From NCBI GenBank assembly GCA_009746045.1, contig RPFO01001200.1, forward strand, positions 1 to 64,000: 64,000 bases of DNA. The letters are read 5' to 3'. The notes under the pieces were generated by a model, which saw only the letters and a list, made by a program, of their open reading frames with translations, was not told the DNA's origin and did no database searches. Numbering within the stretch: the stretch's first letter is position 1; every line of letters begins with the position of its first letter. The position numbers and the translations under genes are program-made. This document shows positions 1 to 10,329 of the stretch, in pieces. The DNA is from Mesostigma viride. Lineage: Eukaryota; Streptophyta; Mesostigmatophyceae; Mesostigmatales; Mesostigmataceae.

Positions 1-3
1 AAG

Positions 4-140
4 TCCTACTACCTACTCATCAAAACGCCTCCTCCGCTTGGGGGGAGGTGGTTTGCCCACAGGGTCGGGCGTGTGAGCCTTGACAATCCTCTTCCACCGC
101 GTCTTGTTCTGCATGGCGGTCCAAAGAAGGGAGAGAGAGT
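4..140 (-). repeat. Repeat-encoded C-terminal fragment, copy 1
   Basis: An open frame on the minus strand (to about 390) ends in a basic tail, KPPPPKRRRRFDE. A diverged copy lies back-to-back at 541-679 and shares the MQNK-RW--IV-AHTP pattern followed by a proline run, RF-E and a stop, at roughly three-quarters base identity by eye. This points to a multicopy element rather than a single-copy gene. I do not recognise the family. Confidence 0.35.
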
Positions 141-540
141 GGATGCGGTATTCAAACTGGGCTGGGACCAGTAGGTCATCCAGCAACATCTGTACGTAGT
201 TCGTGACATGTTTCCCTACCTTTTTGGCAATGCCCTTGGGGCCAGGCCAGGTCAGAATGTGCCGCCCTGGCTGGCCAAGCCGCTGGGGCCGGCCAGACCA
301 AGGGCGGTGTCGACCTGGGATATGTGCTACATTTACTCCCAACGGAGTTATGTTCCTAATTAATTGCGATTCGGGCCGCGGTGCCCACACCCCTGTAACT
401 AGGACCTAGATAGCTTACACCATCCATTCCATCCCATTTTCCCCTCCCACGGAGGACTTATGCGGCTCACGTGACACAGTCTATTAATAATCAATTAATT
501 AATGCGTTACATATGCTTCCCACAAGTTGACCACCGCATT

Positions 541-679
541 TCGTCCCTCTCTCTGCTTGGGGTCGCTATGCAGAACAAGAAGAGGTGGCAGACCATTGTC
601 CAAGCCCACACGCCAGCCCCTCGGTGTGGGCAACCCCCCCCCCTCCCCCAGGAGGAAGGGGCGCTTTGCTGAGTAGAGT
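541..679 (+). repeat. Repeat-encoded C-terminal fragment, copy 2
   Basis: This is the partner of the fragment at 4-140, in opposite orientation. Its reading contains MQNKKRW, a VQAHTP stretch and a Pro-rich run, and ends at TGAGTAG like copy 1. The longer frame seen upstream of copy 1 is not preserved here. It is most likely an old, decayed copy of a dispersed repeat. Confidence 0.35.
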
Positions 680-3320
680 GGCTAGGATTTTCTAGATTAG
701 ATTAGAGTTACCTTAGCTAGGTTTAGTAAGACGCGGCTTTGCTCACCTCCATCCACCAAGCAAGGACTTGGAATATGTCAGTGCTCATACATGATCTCCC
801 CACGAAGTCATGTTATAATTGAAGTTTGCATCATGCTCCCCAAGGAGACTGTATGTCATAATTTAAGTTAATTCAATTGGGGCGTTGCTTGAGAAAATTC
901 TTGACCTGCTTTTGGTAATTTTGTGTACTTGTCACGAAGGAATCTGCCATCCCTATTCTCACAGCTGACATCAAAAAACTTGCGATAGCAAATTAGTGAT
1001 CGTAGCAAAAAGTGCCCTACCACGAGGAAAGCTGGGTCGCAAAAGGTACAATTCGTCTCCAGGAATTCGCGTGCCGTCACCGATCACACTACTAAACTGG
1101 CCCAAGGCAGCTTAACTTCGCAGGTCTGATGGGATGCGGTGTGTTCTGCCTGGTATGAACGAATCATGCTAGCGGCGCAAAACTTGTCATATATAAACCG
1201 TGTCTACGAGTCATGTGCTTACGTCTTTTCCCTGCCAAACTGGGCAGAACGTGGCCGGACCAAAAACCACTCTTGCACATCCTGGTTCTGCCCTCCTCAC
1301 CCGACACCCGTCCACAGCCTGGAAGCCATCTTTATTTTCTTTCAGTGAGGCAGCAAGCCGTTGCACGATACCACGTGCACGGCAAAGTTTTGCCACGACG
1401 CGCGCTTTGCTGTGCTCATACGGTGCTCAGGTCGGCTGATGCATAAGGTAGGTTGAATTGCGCCGGAGAACTGGATTTCTGGGTCATCACTAGTTACTTG
1501 CTGCCAAAGCGCAAAGGCGCGTGTATCGCCGCGTGCCTTGGTTTGGGATATAGGCTGCCAGTCTACAACAGGAATCATTGCTCGAAGTCGTCCTTATCAT
1601 GGGGGCATTTAGGCGTTTGAAAGCTCGTTCCTTGAGATCCTGATCATTTGCAGCAGCATAACTAGAGCAGTCTGGTGGCGGATCATTGACGTCTGTGTTG
1701 TAAGTTTGTTTCTATATTTACAAACATGTTACATTACTGGCACGTGGGTTTTGCTCCATTGCCATTAACAACGGAAGTGGCGGGAAATTCGTTGCGTGCG
1801 ATTTACGCGCACGACTTGACAAGCTGATTAGGAAGCCTTAGGGCATGCGAGTATTATATGGAAAGTATATACTCCACGACCGAGCGAGTTCCTACTCTAT
1901 TCCATCGTCCCCAAAGTTACACCCGTTGGTCGACGTGTCGCGAAGCCGCCGAGAAATCCTGCTCAATGCGGTCACCGCGTTCGGCACCCGGCCGGTGGGG
2001 AGCCATGCCGCTGAGTCTAGGACCCCGCGCGACCAGTCAGCTATCCTAGGCAGATTTTCCGTTTAGGGTTGCAGTTGTGCTATCAGATTTTCCGCAGCTT
2101 TTAATGGTTTTCCTTACGCTGCGTATGCCATGCGTCCTAAAGCTGCCCACACTTGATCGGGCAGTTTTCTGGCTTTGCTGCGCTTCCTTGATTGAGTTTT
2201 CACATGTTAGACATTCTCTATTGTGTAGTCAAGGACCCTAGCTGCCTGGGAGCGGCATCACCATAATTTGCAAGGAGCTGGCGAGCTCATAAACGCCTGT
2301 CATGGCTCTTCAGCCTGCTGGAAAGCAAGGTTGTTGTAGGGAGGGTGAGCATATGTGAGTCACTTATCTCCTCCCCACCTGTTTTGCTTCCGTTAAGCAT
2401 GGCTTGGGCTTCTTAGATTAACTAATTAACTAATTAAACACGTGCTCCCGTTCGGGAGTCACGGAGCACCTAAGTGCTTTTAATCCCTGAGTGTGCACAG
2501 CGGATAGGGGGGCAGAGACCCCCCCTTCCCTCACGCCGCATGGCTTGGCCTTGAACCTAGATGACAGGGATCAGGAGGTTATGACCATAAAGGATGGACC
2601 TTTTATCCATTAGCTAGCGTCAGGACATGGTACCTGCTCGCAATGGTTAAAGAGCTGGTGGTTGTTTTCTTCAAGCATGTAGAAATTGTTTTTCGTGGTT
2701 CTGCCCCATTTGGAGGGGGCAAGCTTAGGAATGTGCTTATGGTTTTCTTTTCTTTCTTTCTTCCTTTCTTTATATTTTCCCTTTTAATTTATACGTTCTT
2801 ACTTTTAACCCCTTCGTGTGTGATTGTGTGTGTGTGTTCTCTTTTTCATTCTTAGGTTTGGTTTGGTTTTTTCTATAAACTTTTTTGGTTTGTTACCATC
2901 TGGACATCTTCCTCCATGCAGGTCTTCCTACAGATACCCACGCGGCTCCCGCGGTCTTCGCGTCGTTCCTCTCAGACAACTGCCCTAGTCCTTCCACGGC
3001 GTTGGATCGCCATGCACGACCATGAATAGTTGTCTCACTTAATATTATGGTGTCCCTCATGCCATGGTGCACCAAGCATGCAGGGTGGCAGCAATAAATT
3101 GATGTAATATGGGCAAAATAGGTCTACAAAAACCTAAAGTGACCCCCTTTTGGAGGGCTGACAGACATGCACAGGACTTGGACAAATGACATGGCATTCC
3201 TCGTGGTAAAGCATGGAAATAAACACATGTAATGATATTTATTAATGAAACAATTCTTTATTCCAGATTATATTGCATCATTACATTGCATTGGTCACAC
3301 GTAAACCTTGTCAGTACTAT

Positions 3321-4455
3321 TTACTGGTCCTCATCATCAGAGGATCCCTCCTTTTGATTTCCCTCATCAGGGATGAAGGGCATGTCCTTGGTTCCTCTCC
3401 CCTGAGTCTTTCTGGCCTGCTCAGCAGCAGCAGCCTGATCAATGGCAGCCTGCTCAAGAGCAGCCTGCTTGGCAGCCAGCTTGGCTGCCTGCTTGGCAGC
3501 TTGCTTGGCAGCGCGCCTGGCAGCTCTATCAGGATCAAGTTGCTCGTCAGGAACAGGCTGCTGCCCCCCAGAAGCGGCTGGTCAATAATAACAGGTTGCT
3601 GCACGTAAAATGACCCCTGCTGGGGAGCAGGCTGCTGCAAAAAAACAGATGCCTGCTGGGGAGCAGGCTGCTGCAAAAAAAAAGATGCCTGCTGAGGAGC
3701 AGGCTGCTGCACAGAAGGGACGCGTACAGTAGCAGCCTGCTGAGATAACAGGTGTGCCAGCTGAGCCTGGGCCTTGGCAGCCTCTTCCTGCGACCTCTTG
3801 AGCTGCTCCGCCAGCGAAGCTGCCAGCGGGTCGGTCGCAAGCTTGCTGGGGATCGTGTTGGGCGTGTGGTTGCTTGAGGATGGCTCGTTATCGTGGTCGA
3901 ACTCATGCATCTCGTCGTGGTTCTCACCAGAATCGTACGTGTGAAACTTCTTGAAAGGGGGCCTCCTGCATCCCGTGCCGCCTTGACTGCGTTCCACGCC
4001 TTACGAACCTCGCGGTGGTCAACCCTGTTATTCACCCTGCATTTTTTATCCTTGGTTGACACGAAATCGTCCAAGAACGCCTGTATGGCAGAGTCGCAGT
4101 TTCCTGCAATGTTCTGGATCGGCTCCCATCCGAACAGGTCTACTTTTTGCCCCTTGGTGGCGTAATCCAGTAACTGCTCTTTTGTATAATCCCACTCTAT
4201 CTGCAGCATCATCACGTCCCCGTTTCTTTTGGCATCCATAATCGTTTTGATATCCCACGTGTCGTATTCCGTGGCACTCGGACCAGCGTCCGTGTTTTCT
4301 AGAGCTCGTTTTAGCTCGCGGCCTTGAGCACGCTTTGTCTTGGTGTCGGCATAATTGTCCTGATTATAAGCCGTTTCCAGCTTATGCAGGCGCTTGCCCA
4401 CATGGCTGAAGAGAGCTGTCAGTGGTATCTTTTTTAATATAACCTCGTGGTCCAT
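3321..4455 (-). pseudogene. Gene A, Q/A-rich coiled protein, left copy
   Basis: The start MDHEVILKKIP is followed by a roughly 170-residue helical, charged N-terminal domain with no family I recognise. Next come an acidic stretch, a coiled segment (AEQLKRSQEEAAKAQAQL), three or four repeats of QQPAPQQ with aromatic spacers, and an AAKQAAK-type alanine/lysine helix before an acidic tail ending SSDDEDQ. Low-complexity Q/P and A/K segments suggest a scaffold or DNA-associated protein. The gene looks broken about twice, in the same way in both arms. A TATA-like TATAAATA lies about 130 bases before the ATG. Confidence 0.6.
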
Positions 4456-5015
4456 GGCTGCGTTGAAGAGTCACGTACTCATTGCTTTCTTTTATTATCA
4501 ATTCGAATCACTCCTTTGCATGGCGGCGACATGCCAGCGGGCCGGAAGCGTGAATGCAAGGGCCGACTGGCCAGGGCGAATCTATTTATACAAGTCCGTG
4601 GCTTGCCAGTAACTACAATTATGAATTGTGAGCGCCACTCCGTTGGTACTTTGTCAGTAATTAAATTTGCACAAGTCCCGAGCACCGTGTCATACGCCCT
4701 TACTTCTGTCGTACGCAGTACCGGCGCGGCGTTAGGCGTGTTTCTGTGCAAAGTCCCGAATTTTCACCAAGTCCTGGGCACTAAGGGGGCCGTGCTAGTA
4801 AGTGTAGCTCCTAAACGGCTAAGTCTTTTTGAATTCTGTCACTTGCACCCTGTTTGGTATGCTCAGTATATGCTACGTACCTATTGCATTTGTTAATTGG
4901 CCTATTTATAATGCATGAGATGTGAGGACTCTTTGTTTACGTAATTGCTTTTATTAGAAAATAAAATACAGTAATCATTTCAACACTCCTTTTCTCAATG
5001 TAGGAGTGGAAGTAC
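4456..5015 (-). promoter_or_regulatory. Gene A promoter and gene B 3' region, left arm
   Basis: No convincing gene. On the minus strand it holds TATAAATA at 4583-4590 directly after GGACTTG, a second TATAAATA at 4903-4910, several GGACTTG-like motifs, and AATAAA-type signals near the gene B end. Confidence 0.5.
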
Positions 5016-5734
5016 TTATTTGTACATCGCATGCGCCTTCCTCCGTTCATGGCTTGGCTTCAAAAGGCTGCACTCCCTGCAGCTGACATAGCCATTGGCC
5101 AGTTGGTTCTTCCACACGTCTAACTCCCAATTGCACAGTTCCTCCATCTTCTGCATCCGGGGGGGCGGTGGTGAGGAGCCACGCTTGTCTCGAGGGCCTT
5201 GCGCACCGCCTCCTTCATGCGATTGATGAGCTCGAGCCCGTGCTCTTCTGCCGTGCGTTCCTTCTCGAGATCCGGCACGGACTTGATGTACTCGTGAGCG
5301 ACAAGGTCAGCGTCGTGTCCGAAGACGATGACAGCCCAGAACATCTTGTCAAACACATTCTGGGCAAGGCACGCCAGATGCTTCCTGTAGCAGTGAGCCT
5401 CGGCGACCCACCTCTTCGCTTGACGGAGAAAGATATAGGGCTTCTTGCCAATCAGCAACCGCTTGCACATCTTGAGATCGCATGAAGTCATGTGGCGCAG
5501 CTCGCCAGGGTTCCTTCGGCGTCTGCGGGAGCGCATCTGAATCTCCTTCTCAATGGCATTCAGCAGCTCAGTGGCTTCGATCGTCTTTTCCTCTTTCACC
5601 TTCTCAAACTGGACCTGCGTGGCCTTGTTGATTCCACACAGTTTGGGCCACGAGAGCTCCACGAGGCGGTGCACGATTTCTGCAGGCAGGCTGTCGAAGG
5701 TGGCAGCCATAGCTGGTTTCGCGGAGTCAGCCAT
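5016..5734 (-). pseudogene. Gene B, F-box-like protein, left copy
   Basis: The start MADSAKPAMAATFDSLPAEIV is chosen because it follows the TATA-less leader and begins an F-box-like helix pattern (LPAEIVHRLVELSWPKLCGINKAT), the usual N-terminal SKP1-binding module. A charged helix, a basic RRRRRR patch and a long helical domain with conserved Trp/Cys follow. The distal part carries a CxxC (CRECSLLKPSH) that could bind zinc. F-box proteins hand substrates to SCF ubiquitin ligases, and the RING-type neighbour D fits this theme. The reading is interrupted about once, alike in both arms. Confidence 0.55.
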
Positions 5735-6164
5735 AGCTGTTTTCGTGGTAGTGGTGGATGGAGAGGAGGATAGCTGCGAGAGTTGTTGCGTCTCGCGACT
5801 TAATAGACGAAGGGATATCCACAGCTGCCACGGGATTGGTCCGCGTCCTGTGGATAAGCGCGGCGCGAGCGCGACGCGCGCGTCCTGTGGATAAGCGCGG
5901 CGCAAATACGGAACGGCGCGGCGCGAGTATGGACCGGTGCACGTCCACGGGATTCTGCCACGTGGCACGTGCCATTTCCCGTGGTGACGGCGCCAGAAGT
6001 ATAAATCTAAAACCGCGCCAAATTCAAATTTTTGCCAAGTCTCAACGGCTAAGTATTATTAAATTTGGACACTTGGGACGTGTGCAATTGTTAATTTTAC
6101 TTTGATTGCAAGCATGGAAAATAAGACATGATGTTCGTGTGAATTGTTTTCATTAAAAATATAA
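5735..6164 (-). promoter_or_regulatory. Gene B promoter and gene C 3' region, left arm
   Basis: No gene. It holds a 23-base direct repeat (CGTCCTGTGGATAAGCGCGG plus three bases) at 5844-5866 and 5881-5903, CCACGGG sites, a CACGTGGCACGTG run near 5958, a TATATTTATA-like AT block and polyadenylation-type signals of gene C. Confidence 0.55.
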
Positions 6165-7481
6165 TTACTCTTTAATTGTACACAAGTCCACGGGACTAGA
6201 GAGATTCTCTGAACTATTTACAGGGCACGCGGGGCGGCCAGTTGGTTCATGACAGCTGCATAGCAGGACTGCGGAGTCGTAGCGGAAAAACGGGAAGCAC
6301 AGGTCGTGCTTGGAGTCCTTGCCCTCGCAGATGGGGCAGGAGACACTCTTGGTGCCAGCCTCCCGCAGAGTGTCGAGGACGCACTCGCTGCAGACGACGT
6401 CGTTGTCGATGCTGTGGCCGTTGGCGGTGAAGAGGTAGTGCGCCTTCTTGTTGCACACCTTGCAGGTCTTGGAGGGCACGTCCAACTGGTGGTTGCAGCC
6501 CATCTGCTTGCTGGCAGCCTTGACGCCGCAGAACTTGTTCTTCAGATGCTCGAACTCCTTGGTGCCGGGAGTGACGGTGCTGGTGAGGTTGGACTCGGAC
6601 AGCGTGAAAGAGACGAAGCTGAGGTGGGAGACATAGTTGCGCTTCTCGCACTCCCACTTGATCCTGGAGATCTCCTTGGTGAAGTCGCTCTTGAAGTTCT
6701 CGATGTCGACCTTGGGCTTCTTGATGGCGTCGTTGAACAGCCCGCAAGACCTCAGGTAGTCGTTTGTGTCCTCCTGCTTCCTCTTGTAGCCACCGCGAAG
6801 AAAGGGCTGGTCGCGCTCCTCGACCTTGACGTTGACCTTGCCAGGGTCGGTGGGGCCGGTGAGAGCAAAGTTCGGCTCAGAGACGGTGTAGGTGCCTGGC
6901 GTGGGCCACTTGATGAACTCGGCGGTGTCCTCCATATCCGGGTAGATCTGGAGCAGCTCGGGGAACCTCTTCTTCGTCCGCTCGTGCTCGAACGCGAACT
7001 GCTCGAATGCGGGGTCCCAGCAGCTGATGCAGTGCTCGGCCTTGCCGTTGCAGTCGATCTTGAGGAGATCCACACGAGTCGGCTTCTTGCACTTGGCGCA
7101 GTCCTTCGTGGGGATGCTCTTCAGCATGTTGTTCTGCTGAAGGTACTCGCACGAGTCGCAGAAATGGCCGTCGCAGGGGGAAAAGCTGTGATTGTTGCGC
7201 ATCTTGTAATCCTCGTCAAACTCGCAGAAGTGCTTGAGAGACCTCATCTTGTCGCAGCCGACGCAGCGAATGCGCTTCTTGTTCATCATGATGTTGCTCG
7301 TCTCGTAGTGATCCATCATGTCGTTCAAAACGCTGCGAGAAGCCTCAGGAAGGTGGACTTCGCATGCATGCTCGCCGGTGACTGGGTGGAAAAGAATGTT
7401 GAAGTGGCGAGTTTTCTTGACTTTGGGAGCACTGTGCGGCCCACGCTGGCGAGGAGCAGAGATGGCGGAGGAGGTAGCCAT
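6165..7481 (-). CDS. Gene C, Cys-rich zinc protein, left copy
   Basis: The 438-residue reading starts at MATSSAISAPRQRG, 75-80 bases after a TATAAA on the same strand. Zinc-type clusters are plain: CVGCDKM, CDGHFCDSC, CAKCKKP and CISC in the first 200 residues. A C-terminal RING-like group follows (CNHQ, CKVCNKKAHYL, CSEC, CPICEG). The middle is charged and helical. It may be a zinc-dependent adaptor or E3-like protein. The C-terminal tail differs from the right-arm copy. Gene D diverges from the shared motif-rich promoter. I know no named family for the whole protein. Confidence 0.7.
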   Translation of the reverse strand: MATSSAISAPRQRGPHSAPKVKKTRHFNILFHPVTGEHACEVHLPEASRSVLNDMMDHYETSNIMMNKKRIRCVGCDKMRSLKHFCEFDEDYKMRNNHSFSPCDGHFCDSCEYLQQNNMLKSIPTKDCAKCKKPTRVDLLKIDCNGKAEHCISCWDPAFEQFAFEHERTKKRFPELLQIYPDMEDTAEFIKWPTPGTYTVSEPNFALTGPTDPGKVNVKVEERDQPFLRGGYKRKQEDTNDYLRSCGLFNDAIKKPKVDIENFKSDFTKEISRIKWECEKRNYVSHLSFVSFTLSESNLTSTVTPGTKEFEHLKNKFCGVKAASKQMGCNHQLDVPSKTCKVCNKKAHYLFTANGHSIDNDVVCSECVLDTLREAGTKSVSCPICEGKDSKHDLCFPFFRYDSAVLLCSCHEPTGRPACPVNSSENLSSPVDLCTIKE

Positions 7482-8184
7482 TGGAGCTGGTTGGTTTTGG
7501 TTGCTGAGAGAGCTGGGTGGATGCGAGTGGGATGCGAGGCGAGGTGGTGCAAGTCCTGCATTTATACCCACGGGGCTGCAATTCCCGTGGTCTAGAAGAA
7601 TTCAGCAGATCGACGGCTCGTGGCGCCACGAGGTTTGTAACGGGAAACGGTATGACGGTTACGAGGAAAATTTCCCGTGGCCATACATTTTGAGCGTTAT
7701 TTTGCCACGGGATTTGTAACGTAAAAAATCTTTCCCCGTGGCAAAAATATCCGACAGTTACTTTGCCGCGGGACCGGAATCGGATTTTTTTCTGTCCCCG
7801 TGGACGGATATTTTCGAGCGTTATTTTGCCACGGGATTTGTAACGTAAAAATTCTTTCCCCGTGGCAAAAATATCCGACAGTTACTTTGCCACGGGGCTC
7901 GAAACCGAAAAATTGTAATCCCCGTGGACGGATATTTCTGACCGTTACGCTGCCACGGGATGTAACGTAAAAAAACGCGTCCCGTGGATAAGGTTTCGGC
8001 GCATAAACGACGAACGCGCTTCCACGTAGCCAGATTGCCCGTGCAAGACCACGTAGATAGCCTGGCAGCCACGGGACCGTCTCGTCAACCAAGGTCTGCG
8101 CAGGTATAAAGACCAGACTTCCTCGTCTCCTCGCCACTCGCTCACCTCACATCAGCTCAGCACACCAAAACTCTCTCACTGGAT
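7482..8184. promoter_or_regulatory. Divergent C/D promoter with CCACGGG array, left arm
   Basis: This holds TTTATA at 7561-7566 for gene C (minus strand) and TATAAA at 8105-8110 for gene D. Between them stand about a dozen CCACGGG/CCCGTGG heptamers in roughly 500 bases, many spaced 30-35 bases and joined to AAAATATCCG and GTTACTTTGCC blocks. Chance would give well under one. It reads as a dense activator or repressor binding array serving both genes. Confidence 0.75.
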
Positions 8185-9367
8185 ATGGCTTCCCGCCCCA
8201 GATACGCAGCTAGCTACAACTTTGGCCGTGGTGTTACTGGAGCTAGTGGCAGTGGCAGTGGAAGTGGCAGGGGAAAGCGACGTGCTGCGAGGAACACGCT
8301 ACTGGAGAAGCAGGTTTGTGACGAGCCTTTGTTTTTTTGCACCCAAAGCGCTTTTTCTTGTCGTTTCCGCCTTTTGGTACTCATTTCTTGTTATGTTTTC
8401 TTGCCCCCACACACCCGTGCATGCAGAACTGACCGCTGAACAACGGCAGCTTCACAGGGCTAACAAGCCTGTGCCCGTGCACGATAATCACGGGGACTTC
8501 GACACAAGAAACAACGTGTTTCCCTATCTGGAGAACACTTTCAAGGTGGCGAAACTCGTCCTGGACTTGAGCAAGATCGAATGCGCCATTTGCGCGGAGG
8601 AGAGAGACAAGTATGTCACTCTCATGCTGGAGAACGAGCCCGCGCACGCATGCTCCATCATCATCTGCGACACCTGTGCCACTACCAAGCTTCACACGTT
8701 CAGAAACCAGTGCCCGCAGTGCCGCAAGCCGCTGAGCTCGTCTGGGCAGCTGTTCGTCCCCAACCCGCAGCTCAACAGCCTGGCGTCGAGGACGCAGTAC
8801 AGGGCCTGCGAACACCCCGGCTGCTTTACGATCATCCCAAGCAACATGATGGCGGCGCACGAGGAGGAGTGCGAGTACAACGTCTACACCTGTGGCAACA
8901 CCGTCTCGTTCCGCCTGCTGGACAACGAGACGCTTTCTTCCAAGATGTGCTGCGGCTACGAGGGCAAGAAACGCGCCGTCGAGGAGCACATGGAGACTTG
9001 CCCGGAGGCTGAGTCTGCGAAGAAGCTTAGCGCCATGATGGGCGTGTTTGACAAGGTGGAGGCGCTCTCAGCTGCAATGGAGCGCGACAGCCCAGACGTC
9101 TTCAAGCGCATGGCTCAGTTGTTTGGGGTGACCACGGAGAAGGCCAGGCGCATCCTTGCCAGCCTGCCTGGAGCGAGTGGTGCCGGCCCTTCTTCCCAGC
9201 GTGCTCCTCGTCCAGGGGAAGCAGTGGACACAGCAATCCCCGTCGACGCCCCCACTGACCCAATCAGTGATCTCGTGGACGCCATAGACGCTGACGTTGC
9301 TGCACAGGGCGTCGACGACGAGGCTGCAGACCCCACCTGGACTCCGGCTGGCAACCAGGACGACTGA
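8185..9367 (+). pseudogene. Gene D, RING/TRAF-type zinc-finger protein, left copy
   Basis: A short basic Gly/Ser first exon (MASRPRYAASYNFGRG) is followed by a 113-base GT-AG insert at 8314-8426 with a pyrimidine-rich 3' end. The second exon has a RING-like CAIC...CDTC...CPQCRK group, then CEHPGCFTII--HEEECEYNVYTC, the spacing of TRAF/SIAH-type zinc fingers, then an acidic Asp/Ala-rich tail. Such proteins are usually E3 ubiquitin ligases acting on host proteins. Relative to the right copy this one carries a small difference that affects its reading. It is the gene nearest the palindrome tip. Confidence 0.65.
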
Positions 9368-10329
9368 ACAGTTACAGATGACAGCATTGGATGTCAAAAA
9401 CCCCTCTAGTTTAGAGACAAGGGCCATAGTTAGAAACCAGCCCATCCACGGGGTTAGGTGACAGGCAGTAGAAGAAACACCCCACACACTGGGGACTTGG
9501 ACAGGAAAGATGTGGATGTTTGTAATAAAGATGTGGATGTTTGCAAAACCAGTTTGAAAAAATATCTAAGCTGCACATTAGTATAAGTATGGTAAGTTTC
9601 CAGCAGGCCACGTGGCAGCCAGAAAGCCCGATCCCCGTGGTAGCCGGCGCAGTACGGATCCCGTAGGAATCCACGAGATATTTCCGAGATATTTCCGAGA
9701 TATTTTAGATATTTTCAGATATTTTGAAAATATCCCAGGGACCCCGTGGACTCCCAGGGGAATCGTAACCGAAAATCGGACTCGCGGCCGGCGATCGGAG
9801 GAGCCACCACGGGAAAATCCCGTTTTTTTTTCGGGTGTGTCCTCAGAACGTTCTGAGGACACACCCGAAAAAAAAACGGGATTTTCCCGTGGTGGCTCCT
9901 CCGATCGCCGGCCGCGAGTCCGATTTTCGGTTACGATTCCCCTGGGAGTCCACGGGGTCCCTGGGATATTTTCAAAATATCTGAAAATATCTAAAATATC
10001 TCGGAAATATCTCGGAAATATCTCGTGGATTCCTACGGGATCCGTACTGCGCCGGCTACCACGGGGATCGGGCTTTCTGGCTGCCACGTGGCCTGCTGGA
10101 AACTTACCATACTTATACTAATGTGCAGCTTAGATATTTTTTCAAACTGGTTTTGCAAACATCCACATCTTTATTACAAACATCCACATCTTTCCTGTCC
10201 AAGTCCCCAGTGTGGGGTGTTTCTTCTACTGCCTGTCACCTAACCCCGTGGATGGGCTGGTTTCTAACTATGGCCCTTGTCTCTAAACTAGAGGGGTTTT
10301 TGACATCCAATGCTGTCATCTGTAACTGT
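9368..10329. other. Palindrome tip, telomere-like, no gene
   Basis: Between the two D gene stops there is nothing I believe to be coding. The long frames here are mirror images of each other on both strands, as any palindrome would give. From the D genes inward each half holds an AT-rich part with repeated GTGGATGTTTG, then runs of AGATATTTCCG/AGATATTTT, then CCCGTGG sites, a GGGAAAATCCC palindrome and an oligo-T/A run next to the centre. The design recalls resolution sequences of linear viral genomes with hairpin ends. Confidence 0.6.
9837..9862. repeat. Central palindrome core
   Basis: A perfect palindrome centred on CCTCAGAACGTTCTGAGG, with the axis between 9849 and 9850. It is flanked on both sides by GTGTG/CACAC and by oligo-T/A runs. 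It would be the loop or nick point of a hairpin telomere if this is a joined genome end. Confidence 0.8.

Larger units (their letters stand above)
1..3123. other. Left flank, probably non-viral (host) DNA
   Basis: I see no gene I can support here. The stretch lacks the CCACGGG motif that saturates the neighbouring terminal region, and it holds repeat debris: two related coding-like pieces in opposite orientation near 1-680, a pyrimidine-rich run at about 2745-2775, a GT run near 2825, and a short hairpin CTCCCG-tt-CGGGAG at 2445-2458. It meets the viral palindrome at 3124. I infer that it is host chromosome or another element. It could also be a chimeric join. Confidence 0.5.
3124..9849 (+). 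repeat. Left arm of giant palindrome
   Basis: This arm is the reverse complement of 9850-16578 with no spacer. Mirror positions sum to 19699 at the centre and 19702 at the ends, so the net length difference is three bases. It carries genes A, B and C on the minus strand and D on the plus strand. The outer limit at 3124 is where left-flank DNA begins. Differences between arms are few and small, so the copy is recent, kept alike by conversion, or produced by replication through a closed hairpin end. Confidence 0.95.

Noticed and set aside
6306-7595. Long plus-strand frame of 429 residues opposite gene C
   Set aside because: It is the antisense shadow of a GC-rich Cys-coding gene. Leu/Val/Ala-heavy composition and no promoter on that strand.
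8381-8989. Antisense frames opposite gene D in both arms
   Set aside because: Shadows of the RING-coding frame, with composition explained by codon bias of the sense gene.
9578-10121. Two identical 169-residue frames on opposite strands at the palindrome centre
   Set aside because: Any perfect palindrome gives the same translation on both strands. No domain, and the composition follows the AT/GC repeats.
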